Source: Gammaproteobacteria bacterium
GTDB taxonomy: Bacteria > Pseudomonadota > Gammaproteobacteria > Pseudomonadales > Azotimanducaceae
Reading direction: 5' to 3'
Assembly (NCBI GenBank): GCA_028821035.1
Contig: JAPPHP010000042.1
Coordinates: 1-5,266, forward strand
Length of the DNA: 5,266 nucleotides
The position numbers were made by a program, and so were the translations under genes. This document shows positions 1 through 5,266 of this stretch, one piece after another. Under the pieces are notes generated by a model. The model made no database searches. It saw only the letters and a list, made by a program, of their open reading frames with translations, and had not been told where the DNA came from. Each line of letters begins with the position of its first letter. The first letter of the stretch is position 1.

Positions 1-1
1 C

Positions 2-1054
2 CTACCGGTTCGGCCCCCGCGTCATCGGCACCGGCTGCCAGCGCTCCAGCGGCGTCTTCGGCAGCACGGTGGGGTTGACGCAGCTCATCGGCCACTTCCC
101 GCGCAGCACGAGGGCCACTTCCTGGCCGACGCGCCGCCGCGCCGTCGGGCGCATGCGCGTGGTCGCCGAAGCCACGTGCGGCGTGACGATGACGTTGTCC
201 ATGGTGAGGAGCGGGTTGTCGGGCTCCGGCGGTTCCTGCTCGAGGACGTCGAGCCCGGCGGCCGCGACCTTGCCGCTCTCCAGCGCCGCGATCAGGTCCG
301 GTTCGTCGATGATCGGGCCGCGCGCCGTGTTCACCACGGCGACGCCGTCCTTCATGCGGGCGAACGCCGCGGCGTTCAGGAGGTGTTCGGTCTCCGCGTT
401 GTGCGGCGAGTGCACGGAGACGTAATCGGAACGTTCGAGCATCTCGCCGAACGACACCGGTTCCACGCCGTAGTCGCTGATCGTGAGTTCGGAGACGTAG
501 GGGTCGTAGGCGATGACGTGCATGCCGAACGCCTTGGCCCGCCGCGCGGTGCAGCGCGCCACGTTGCCGAAGGAGACCAGGCCGAGGGTCTGTCCCATGA
601 GCCGGGGGACGTGGTTCAGCAGCGGACGGCCCTGGCGCCACTCGCCCCGCGTGGCGAAGAGGTCCATCTGCTTGGCGCGGCGCGCCGTCGCCAGGATCAG
701 CATCATGGCGTGGTCGGCCACTTCCTCGATGAAGACGTCGGGGCAGTTCGTGACGACGATGCCGGCGCGCGTGGCGGCGTCCACGTCCACCATGTCGACC
801 CCGACGCTGCCGAGGCCGATCACGACGCACTGCTCGAGCTTCGAGATGACCGCTTCGTCGAAACGGATGCCCCACGAGGTGATGACGGCGTCCGCGGTGG
901 CGGCGCCTTCCGCGAACGCTTCGGCCGTCCGGCTCTCGACCTCCACGATGTCGGCGATGGGAGCGAGCGCCTCGAGCTCCAGGGAGTACTTCTCCTCGAG
1001 CGAGGCCACATCCGCGATGCGCGGAAGTTGCATGGCGACTGTCTTGCGGGTCAT
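2..1054 (-). CDS. D-isomer-specific 2-hydroxyacid dehydrogenase (NAD-dependent, CtBP/phosphoglycerate-dehydrogenase-like)
   Basis: Predicted cytosolic oxidoreductase of 350 residues that interconverts a 2-oxo acid and a D-2-hydroxy acid with NAD(H). The family signatures appear in order: a catalytic-domain segment around 78-106 (VVIGLGSVGVDMVDVD, then GIVVTNCPD), the EEVADHAMMLILATARR helix at 110-126, and the Rossmann fold from about 153. The catalytic triad is intact: Arg245 in VNTARGPIID, Glu274 in GLDVLEQEPP and His293 in TPHVASAT. The dinucleotide loop is unusual: where the family has GxGxxG this protein reads SFGNVA (161-166), keeping only the middle glycine. Length is normal for the family. 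I chose the start at 1054 because GGAG lies 8 bases upstream; a second ATG at 1033 is possible. The start overlaps the stop of the upstream ligase gene (ATGA), implying translational coupling in one operon. The stop TAG is at 2-4, so the gene is complete. Substrate is unknown; the family assignment is secure. Confidence 0.93.
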   Translation of the reverse strand: MTRKTVAMQLPRIADVASLEEKYSLELEALAPIADIVEVESRTAEAFAEGAATADAVITSWGIRFDEAVISKLEQCVVIGLGSVGVDMVDVDAATRAGIVVTNCPDVFIEEVADHAMMLILATARRAKQMDLFATRGEWRQGRPLLNHVPRLMGQTLGLVSFGNVARCTARRAKAFGMHVIAYDPYVSELTISDYGVEPVSFGEMLERSDYVSVHSPHNAETEHLLNAAAFARMKDGVAVVNTARGPIIDEPDLIAALESGKVAAAGLDVLEQEPPEPDNPLLTMDNVIVTPHVASATTRMRPTARRRVGQEVALVLRGKWPMSCVNPTVLPKTPLERWQPVPMTRGPNR

Positions 1055-2778
1055 TCCGTTTGCTCCGGGGGTTGTCCTTCGGGGGTGGTGTGTCCGTCCG
1101 CAGCGAGCAGGGCGACGGCCTCGTCGCGCAACTGGCGCTTGAAGATCTTCTCGGAGGCGATGCGCGGCAGGCGCTCGGTGCGCAGCCAGATGTGCTCCGG
1201 CACCTTGAACCGGGCGAGGTGCTCGGCCGTGTGCGCCTGGAGGTCCTCCACCGTCGGGGGCGCGTCGTCCCGGACGGACACGACGGCGGCCACGGTCTCG
1301 CCGAGCCGCGGGTCCGGCACGCCGAACACGGCGCACTCCGCGACGCCGGGGTGGCGGTACAGCACGGCCTCCACCTCCTGGCAGCCGATGTTCTCGCCGC
1401 CGCGGAGGATCATGTCCTTCGCGCGGTCCGTGATGTGGACGTAGTCGTCCTCGTCCATGTGACCGACGTCGCCGGTGTGCACCCAGCCTTCCGTCAGCGC
1501 TTCGGCGGTGGCGTCGGGCCGGTTCCAGTAGGCCTTGAAGTTCATGACGCCCCAGATCCACAGCTCGCCCGTCTCGCCGCGCGGCAACTCGTGGCCGGCG
1601 TCGTCGACGACTTTCACCCGGACCAGCGGCGCGATCGGCCGCCCGCAACTCTTCGGACGTTCGATGTAGGCGAGGCCGCCGATCATGGTGGCGAGCCCCT
1701 GGGTCTCGGTCATGCCCCAGCCGGTGCCGGCCGCCCCCTCGCCGAGCTGCTCATCGATGCGGCGGGCCTGTTCGGGCGCCATCGGAGCGCCGCCGCCCCC
1801 CGCGCTCGCGAGGCTCGACAGGTCGTAGCGGTCGTAGTTGGGGGACTGCACCAGTTCCCACGCCATGGTGGGTACGCCGCTGAAGGAGGTGACGCGCTCG
1901 CGCTCGATGAGGCGCAGGGCCTCCTCCGGGTCCCAGCGGTACATCGCGACGACCTTGCGGCCGGAGCGGAACGAGGAGAGGAGCTGCACGGTGAGCCCGG
2001 TGACGTGGAACAGCGGGACGCTCAGGATGATGGCCGGCGGGTAGGGGGCCGGCTCGTCGGCGAGTTCGGGCATCAGGTGCTGCGCCAGGGCGCCGCCGGA
2101 CTCCCAGCCGAGGAGCGCCTGTACCACCGACGTGTGGACCGACAGCACGCCTTTCGGATGCGCCGTCGAGCCGGACGTGTAGAGGATCGTGGCGTCGTCC
2201 GCGCCGTGCAGGGGCAACTCGGGCATCTCGGGCGAGGCGTCCGCGACGAAGTCGGCCCAGGTCGTCGCGCCGGGGTGTTCGCATCGGACCGTTACGAGTT
2301 CGACGTGCAGCCGCTCGGCGTGCGGAGCGAAGCGTTCCAGCCGCTCGCGGTCGGCGAACAGGAGCCGGAGGCCGCTGTCCTCGACGCCGTAGACCATCTC
2401 CTCGGCGGACCACCAGGCGTTGAGCGCTACCGCGACGGCGCCCATCGACGTGATGCCCATGAACGCGAACACCCACTCGGGATAGTTGCGCAGGGCGATG
2501 CCGACGCGGTCGCCGGGCTGGACGCCGCGGGCGCGCAGGGCGTTGGCGCAGGCCGCGGCCCGCTCCCAGGCGTCGCGGAAGGTGTAGCGCTCGTCCTCGT
2601 AGACGTAGAAGTCGGCGTCCGCGTGTTCGAGGCCCTGGCGGTAGAGTTCGCGAAGGTTGTCCGGGGCGTTGACGAAGACCGGGAACTCGACCCCGTTGAC
2701 GCGCCGGACGGCCGTCTCGTATGGCTCTCCCACGGCCGTCACAGCGTCGATCGCCGCCTCGATGGTGGCCTTGTCCAT
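1051..2778 (-). CDS. AMP-forming acyl-CoA synthetase / carboxylate-CoA ligase (class I adenylate-forming enzyme)
   Basis: Protein of 575 residues that activates a carboxylic acid with ATP to an acyl-adenylate and then forms the CoA thioester. Family motifs appear in order: phosphate-binding loop YTSGSTAHPKG (200-210), VPLFHVTG (254-261), GWGMTET (353-359), GELWIWG (404-410), WVHTGD (433-438), hinge motif DRAKDMILRGGENI (451-464), and the C-terminal lysine motif LPRIASEKIFKRQLRD (537-552) with the adenylation lysine at 544. Both the large N-terminal and the small C-terminal domain are complete, and the length is typical. The usual Gly before the catalytic Lys is Glu (Glu543). The best start is ATG at 2778. 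The same frame stays open to an ATG at 2844, but those 22 codons are proline-rich and not family-like. A GGAGAG lies 13 bases upstream of 2778, longer than ideal. The gene leads an operon with the dehydrogenase. The acid substrate (fatty, aromatic or alicyclic) cannot be decided here. Confidence 0.93.
   Translation of the reverse strand: MDKATIEAAIDAVTAVGEPYETAVRRVNGVEFPVFVNAPDNLRELYRQGLEHADADFYVYEDERYTFRDAWERAAACANALRARGVQPGDRVGIALRNYPEWVFAFMGITSMGAVAVALNAWWSAEEMVYGVEDSGLRLLFADRERLERFAPHAERLHVELVTVRCEHPGATTWADFVADASPEMPELPLHGADDATILYTSGSTAHPKGVLSVHTSVVQALLGWESGGALAQHLMPELADEPAPYPPAIILSVPLFHVTGLTVQLLSSFRSGRKVVAMYRWDPEEALRLIERERVTSFSGVPTMAWELVQSPNYDRYDLSSLASAGGGGAPMAPEQARRIDEQLGEGAAGTGWGMTETQGLATMIGGLAYIERPKSCGRPIAPLVRVKVVDDAGHELPRGETGELWIWGVMNFKAYWNRPDATAEALTEGWVHTGDVGHMDEDDYVHITDRAKDMILRGGENIGCQEVEAVLYRHPGVAECAVFGVPDPRLGETVAAVVSVRDDAPPTVEDLQAHTAEHLARFKVPEHIWLRTERLPRIASEKIFKRQLRDEAVALLAADGHTTPEGQPPEQTE
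1063..1066 (-). promoter_or_regulatory. Ribosome binding site for the 2-hydroxyacid dehydrogenase
   Basis: GGAG on the minus strand, 8 bases before the ATG at 1054. It lies inside the 3' end of the ligase gene and supports the upstream start rather than the internal ATG at 1033. With the ATGA stop/start overlap it suggests both reinitiation and independent ribosome entry. Confidence 0.6.
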
Positions 2779-2842
2779 GGTCGGTGACGGGCTCTCCGGG
2801 TTCGGGCGCGGGCCGAACGGACCCGTGCGGGCAAAGCCGCGC

Positions 2843-2872
2843 ATTTTCGCATGGAACTGTTGCGGTTGGCAG
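2843..2872 (-). promoter_or_regulatory. Possible sigma-70-type promoter for the ligase-dehydrogenase operon
   Basis: On the minus strand CTGCCA (2872-2867) resembles TTGACA at 4 of 6 bases, and GAAAAT (2848-2843) resembles TATAAT at 4 of 6, with an 18-base spacer. A transcript starting a few bases downstream would begin near 2836, with a leader of about 58 bases before the ATG at 2778. It would exclude the alternative ATG at 2844, which agrees with the chosen start. Weak matches in GC-rich DNA are common by chance. Confidence 0.27.
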
Positions 2873-2971
2873 CGGCCGGGGGTGGCCGCCTCCGTTGTGC
2901 TGGTGGGTTTCGCGGCGCTCGCGATGGGCTCGGCGGGCTGGACGATCTACCGGGTCCGCGTGCTCGACGCG

Positions 2972-3001
2972 TTGACTTGATCGCCCGCGCGCGAACAGAC
3001 T
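2972..3001 (+). promoter_or_regulatory. Possible promoter for the aldolase gene
   Basis: TTGACT at 2972-2977 matches the -35 consensus at 5 of 6 bases. The best -10 at an 18-base spacing is CAGACT (2996-3001), only 3 of 6. Its position, about 43 bases before the aldolase ATG, is reasonable. The -35 is good and the -10 poor, so this is a tentative call that would fit an activator-dependent promoter. Confidence 0.25.
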
Positions 3002-3033
3002 GTGCGGCGGCGCGGGCCCCGCGAGACGAGAAA

Positions 3034-3040
3034 GGAAGGA
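3034..3040 (+). promoter_or_regulatory. Ribosome binding site for the aldolase
   Basis: GGAAGGA, purine-rich and ending 4 bases before the ATG at 3045. It fixes the start of the aldolase gene; no competing in-frame start lies nearby. Confidence 0.75.
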
Positions 3041-3044
3041 CTCC

Positions 3045-3833
3045 ATGCGAGAGAACACGCCCCTGAAGACGTGGCGCGAGGGCGGCCAGACGGTGGGGGG
3101 CTGGCTGTCCGTCGGCAACGCCTACACGGCCGAGGTGATGTCGAACGTCGGCTTCGACTGGCTGTGCGTCGACCTGCAGCACGGCATGCTGAGCTACGAC
3201 GACCTCACCTACATGCTGCCGGCCATCTCGACCTGCGACACGATCCCGTTCGTGCGGGTACCGTGGAACGAGCCGTACGAGATCATGAAGGCCCTCGACG
3301 CGGGCGCGTACGGCGTCATCGTGCCGATGGTCAACAACCGGGAGGAGGCGGCGACCGCCGTGGCCGCCTGCCGCTATCCGCCGGACGGCAACCGCTCCTT
3401 CGGTCCCATCCGCGCGGCCATGTACGGCGGGCGCGGTTACGCCCGCGACGCCAACGACCAGATGGCGTGCATCGCGATGGTGGAGACCGCCGAAGGCATC
3501 GAGAAGCTCGACGAGATCGCGAGCACGCCGGGCCTCGACGCCATCTACATCGGGCCTTCGGACCTGGGCTACGCGCTGGGTCTCGGACCGGCCGCGTTCA
3601 CCGACCCGAAGCACGAGGAGACCGTGCAGCGGATCCAGGATGCCTGTCGGGCGCACGGCATCGCCGCCGGCATCCACGGCGGCAGCCTGCCGTTCGCCCA
3701 GCGCTGGCTGCAGCAGGGCTTCAATCTCGTGACGCTCGGCTCTGACAGCGGCTTCATGGGCGCGGCGGCGCGGGAGCAACTCGCGCAGGCGAAGGAAACC
3801 GCGGCCGAGGAGCGGGAGAGCACCGGGTATTGA
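3045..3833 (+). CDS. HpcH/HpaI-family class II aldolase (4-hydroxy-2-oxo acid / 2-keto-3-deoxy acid aldolase type)
   Basis: Protein of 262 residues, the usual length for this TIM-barrel family. Members use a divalent metal to cleave 4-hydroxy-2-oxo acids retro-aldol fashion into pyruvate (or a related 2-oxo acid) and an aldehyde. Conserved landmarks are all present: VDLQHG with the catalytic-base histidine His46, VRVP with the substrate-binding Arg71, the barrel strand GVIVPMVN (90-97), the RYPPDGNRSFGP loop (110-121), MVETAEGIEKLDEI with the metal-binding Glu147, and IGPSDLG with the metal-binding Asp173. Roles are assigned by analogy with E. coli HpaI. A strong ribosome binding site supports the start. 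The C-terminal 20 or so residues are charged and probably disordered. It is transcribed away from the ligase-dehydrogenase operon across a shared intergenic region, suggesting a common pathway. Family is secure; the exact substrate (heptanedioate-type, sugar-acid-type or other) is not. Confidence 0.93.
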   Translation: MRENTPLKTWREGGQTVGGWLSVGNAYTAEVMSNVGFDWLCVDLQHGMLSYDDLTYMLPAISTCDTIPFVRVPWNEPYEIMKALDAGAYGVIVPMVNNREEAATAVAACRYPPDGNRSFGPIRAAMYGGRGYARDANDQMACIAMVETAEGIEKLDEIASTPGLDAIYIGPSDLGYALGLGPAAFTDPKHEETVQRIQDACRAHGIAAGIHGGSLPFAQRWLQQGFNLVTLGSDSGFMGAAAREQLAQAKETAAEERESTGY

Positions 3834-3847
3834 CGGCGGCGCGACCA

Positions 3848-3865
3848 GGGCCGCGAGGGCGGCCC
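3848..3865. terminator. GC-rich hairpin between convergent genes, possible bidirectional terminator
   Basis: GGGCCGC, a 4-base loop GAGG, then GCGGCCC: a perfect 7-bp stem. It lies in the 33-base gap between the aldolase stop (plus strand) and the stop of the 201-residue gene (minus strand), where a shared terminator is expected. No T-run follows on either strand, so it is not a textbook intrinsic terminator and could act with Rho or as an RNA-stability hairpin. Confidence 0.42.
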
Positions 3866-3866
3866 G

Positions 3867-4472
3867 TCAGGCGTCCTGGCCGATCAGCGAGCGGTAGTGG
3901 TCGCGCCCCCGGGCGGCGGTTTCGCCGAGGGTCGCGTCCAGCTTGACGATTGCTTCCCGCGCCGGCTGTGCCGGCTCGATGTCGTCCAGCCCCTGCAGGA
4001 AGCGGAACGCGCAGACGTTCAGGCCGTGGTCGAGTTCGTAGCTGACTTCCACGACCACGTTGTCGAGCCCGGCGTCGGTGGTGGGAACGTCGCACTGGAT
4101 GTCGACCTGCTGCTGGCGATACTTGGAGTACACCGACTGTGGGTCGCTGACGCCGAACAGCCGCTCGAGACGTTCGGGACGCACCCGCATGCCGTCCTCG
4201 GTGAGGTGGCCGACGTACCGGTAGCCGACGCGGGTGCGATCCGGAGAGTCGCGCAGGGTCGGGGTCTTCTCCCCCTCGAACAGGGCTTCGAACAGGGGGT
4301 CCAGCACGGCTTCGTGGCGCTTCACGAAACCGTCCACGGCCGCCTTGATATCGGCGACCCCGTCGCGCCGGCCGCGGATGACGCGGTACTTGCACGTGAG
4401 CGAGGACAGGCCGTCGTCGTCCTTCCCCATCATCCGGACGAAGTAGTAGAAGTCGTTCAGGGTGATGCGCAT
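3867..4472 (-). CDS. Unrecognised 201-residue protein, last gene of the coiled-coil operon
   Basis: I do not recognise this family. The protein is 201 residues, apparently soluble, with no signal peptide or membrane segment. Visible features are an aromatic N-terminus (LNDFYYFVRMM, 5-15), an amphipathic helix-like stretch (about 39-66), a charged middle (about 68-105), a probable beta pair (VVVEVSYELDHGLNVCAFRF, 139-158) and a terminal helix (about 171-197). Cysteines at 27, 127 and 154 are scattered and do not form a metal-binding cluster. Codon-like composition and absence of stops support a real gene. The ATG at 4472 is preferred: the frame is open much further upstream, but only because it runs through the 21-bp repeats of the neighbouring gene and would encode low-complexity sequence there. 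No good ribosome binding site is visible. It follows the coiled-coil gene by 46 bases on the same strand, so co-transcription is likely. Confidence 0.72.
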   Translation of the reverse strand: MRITLNDFYYFVRMMGKDDDGLSSLTCKYRVIRGRRDGVADIKAAVDGFVKRHEAVLDPLFEALFEGEKTPTLRDSPDRTRVGYRYVGHLTEDGMRVRPERLERLFGVSDPQSVYSKYRQQQVDIQCDVPTTDAGLDNVVVEVSYELDHGLNVCAFRFLQGLDDIEPAQPAREAIVKLDATLGETAARGRDHYRSLIGQDA

Positions 4473-4518
4473 CTGGATCTCGTTGCAGGTGTGAGGAGGT
4501 AACGAGGCGGTTGACGGG

Positions 4519-5025
4519 TCAGCGTTGCTGCGGCGCTGCGAGTGTTTCGGGCTCGAAGGCGCGCAGCATGACGCCTTCGAGCCGTCCGAGGGAGTGACGC
4601 ACGTCGGAGAGCTGGTTGGCGAGGCCGTCGACGCGCTGCCCGAGGGCGTCCAGCCGGTTGGAGAGGCGTGCGCGCTCTTCGCGCGCCACGGCCATCTGTT
4701 CCCGGATGTCTTCGTGCAGGGCATCGAAACGGGCGTCCACGGCGTCGAACCGCCGGTCAATGGTGTCGAAACGCCTGTCGACGGCATCGAATCGGCTGTC
4801 GACGGACCCGAATCGCCTGTCGATGGCTTCGAACCTCTTGTCGATGGCATCGAATCGCCCGTCGACGGCTTCGAACCTCTTGTCGATGGCATCGAAACGC
4901 CTGTCGATGGCATCGAACCGCCGATCCAGCCGCCGTACGAACCACGCGGCGAGGCCGCCGAAGGCGGCGACGAGGCTGACGCTCATGCCTACCGCGGCGG
5001 CGAACAACTGGATTGCGGGGTCCAT
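4519..5025 (-). CDS. Membrane-anchored coiled-coil protein with ten Phe-core heptads
   Basis: Protein of 168 residues with three parts. Residues 6-30 form one hydrophobic segment (LFAAAVGMSVSLVAAFGGLAAWFV), a likely membrane anchor. It is followed at once by RRLDRR, which by the positive-inside rule places the rest in the cytoplasm. Residues 35-104 are ten consecutive heptads of the type RRFDAID, every one with Arg-Phe at positions 2-3 and nearly all ending in Asp. Residues 105-168 are a second, leucine-based coiled coil ending in HSLGRLEGVMLRAFEPE. With Phe at a and Ile/Val at d, g is always Arg and e almost always Asp, a pattern that fits parallel oligomerisation through g-e' salt bridges. 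The C-terminal region is closely related to the next gene upstream (about 41 identities over 64 residues). No ribosome binding site is obvious before the ATG at 5025. Function is unknown; scaffold or membrane-tethered oligomeriser is only inference. Confidence 0.8.
   Translation of the reverse strand: MDPAIQLFAAAVGMSVSLVAAFGGLAAWFVRRLDRRFDAIDRRFDAIDKRFEAVDGRFDAIDKRFEAIDRRFGSVDSRFDAVDRRFDTIDRRFDAVDARFDALHEDIREQMAVAREERARLSNRLDALGQRVDGLANQLSDVRHSLGRLEGVMLRAFEPETLAAPQQR
4714..4923 (-). repeat. 21-bp tandem repeat encoding coiled-coil heptads, 10 units
   Basis: Ten in-frame units of 21 bp within the coiled-coil gene, each encoding one heptad (residues 35-104). On the plus strand the units read like GTCGATGGCATCGAAACGCCT with scattered changes. 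Two adjacent 42-bp blocks, 4819-4860 and 4861-4902, differ at only 3 bases, pointing to a recent duplication of a two-heptad unit. Because the unit length is a multiple of 3, copy-number change keeps the frame. Confidence 0.9.
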
Positions 5026-5054
5026 GTCGAAGTGCCCGATCCCGTGGTCCGAGT

Positions 5055-5266
5055 TCAGGTGCGCTGCGGCGCCGACAGCGCCTCAGGTTCGAGCGTGCGG
5101 AGCATGATGCCCTCGAGCCGGCCAAGAGAGTGACGCGCGTCCGAAATCTGGTCGGCGAGCGCATCCTGGCGTTCGCCGAAGGCGTCGAGGCGAGTCGAGA
5201 GCCGTGCGCGTTCGTCCCGGGCCGTGTCGAACTGGCGTTGCATGTCGGCCTTCAGGTCGTCGAACT
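5055..5266 (-). CDS. Paralogous coiled-coil protein, C-terminal part only (5' end outside window)
   Basis: The last 69 residues of a gene that continues beyond the right edge; its stop TGA is at 5055-5057. An internal ATG at 5243 exists, but the frame remains open to the edge and the upstream residues (FDDLKAD) continue the coiled-coil pattern, so I treat it as 5'-truncated rather than a 62-residue gene. The sequence aligns without gaps to the C-terminus of the downstream gene: shared ERARLS-RLDA-G, the block RHSLGRLEG, then MLR--EPE-L-APQ. The gap to the downstream gene's ATG is 29 bases on the same strand, indicating a tandem duplication transcribed together. The missing N-terminus may hold another membrane anchor and RFD-type heptads, which cannot be seen here. 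Confidence 0.78.
   Translation of the reverse strand, partial: FDDLKADMQRQFDTARDERARLSTRLDAFGERQDALADQISDARHSLGRLEGIMLRTLEPEALSAPQRT

Larger units (their letters stand above)
2779..3044. other. Divergent intergenic region between the ligase operon and the aldolase gene
   Basis: 266 bases separating two divergently transcribed units; it must carry the leftward and rightward promoters unless transcription enters from elsewhere. Weak hexamer pairs are visible in both directions. A short GC-rich inverted repeat (CGCGG, 3-base gap, CCGCG at 3011-3023) sits just upstream of the aldolase ribosome binding site. A GTG-started ORF of 32 codons (2882-2980, plus) encodes a hydrophobic peptide but has no convincing ribosome binding site, so I do not call it a gene. 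I see no obvious long palindromic operator or riboswitch, and no adjacent regulator gene. Confidence 0.6.

Noticed and set aside
176..1444. A 422-residue plus-strand frame running across the dehydrogenase and ligase genes.
   Set aside because: It opposes two confidently identified enzymes and its product is Arg/His/Asp/Val-rich low-complexity sequence typical of antisense frames in GC-rich DNA.
1055..1648. The 5' extension of the dehydrogenase frame, which would give a 548-residue protein.
   Set aside because: The extra residues are Arg/Pro/Gly-rich and overlap the well-conserved C-terminal domain of the ligase; the family start and a ribosome binding site are at 1054.
4493..4500. A strong Shine-Dalgarno-like GAGGAGGT on the plus strand, 10 bases before a TTG at 4511.
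   Set aside because: The frame ends after about 28 codons, lies antisense to the coiled-coil gene and has no recognisable product.
4473..4913. An N-terminal extension of the 201-residue gene that would give a 348-residue protein beginning with MPSTGVSMPSTRG-type repeats.
   Set aside because: It is the 21-bp heptad repeat of the coiled-coil gene read in another frame. A repeat whose length is a multiple of 3 stays open in every frame if one unit lacks stops.
4714..4923. The regularly spaced 21-bp repeats as a CRISPR array or an iteron origin.
   Set aside because: There are no spacers between units, the repeats are in-frame coding sequence with perfect heptad periodicity, and no cas or replication gene is nearby.
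4525..5133. Long plus-strand frames across the coiled-coil region, including one with VDGIE-type periodic sequence resembling a repeat protein.
   Set aside because: These are antisense shadows of the repeat array; the minus-strand reading gives a membrane helix, exact heptads and a paralogous neighbour.

Overview
This is a GC-rich bacterial window holding six protein-coding genes: five complete and one cut by the right edge. I see no tRNA, rRNA, insertion sequence, integrase, CRISPR array or phage gene. Clear Shine-Dalgarno sites precede two of the genes. Base composition alone does not identify the lineage. The general look (GC-rich, catabolic ligase/dehydrogenase/aldolase cluster, coiled-coil paralogs) fits an environmental bacterium, but that is inference.

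Positions 2-2778, minus strand: a two-gene operon. A class I adenylate-forming acyl-CoA ligase (1051-2778) is followed by a D-isomer-specific 2-hydroxyacid dehydrogenase (2-1054). The two overlap by 4 bases (ATGA), so they are probably translationally coupled.

Positions 2779-3044: a 266-base divergent intergenic region. It holds weak promoter-like hexamers in both directions and a clear ribosome binding site for the rightward gene. A possible 32-codon hydrophobic ORF is also present but poorly supported.

Positions 3045-3833, plus strand: an HpcH/HpaI-family class II aldolase with all the expected active-site residues. Shared intergenic DNA and compatible chemistry suggest a small catabolic module. 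The aldolase would cleave a 4-hydroxy-2-oxo acid to pyruvate or a related 2-oxo acid plus an aldehyde, the dehydrogenase would interconvert a 2-oxo acid and a D-2-hydroxy acid, and the ligase would activate a carboxylic acid as its CoA thioester. The substrates cannot be read from the sequence.

Positions 3834-3866: a short convergent gap with a perfect 7-bp GC hairpin, the boundary between the two gene groups.

Positions 3867-5266, minus strand: a second gene group of unknown role. In transcription order it contains a coiled-coil protein truncated by the window edge (5055-5266), its paralog with an N-terminal membrane helix and ten strict heptads (4519-5025), and an unrecognised 201-residue soluble protein (3867-4472). 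The heptads are encoded by a 21-bp tandem repeat that includes a recent-looking 42-bp duplication. This tandem coiled-coil pair with its unrecognised partner is the least explained part of the window.
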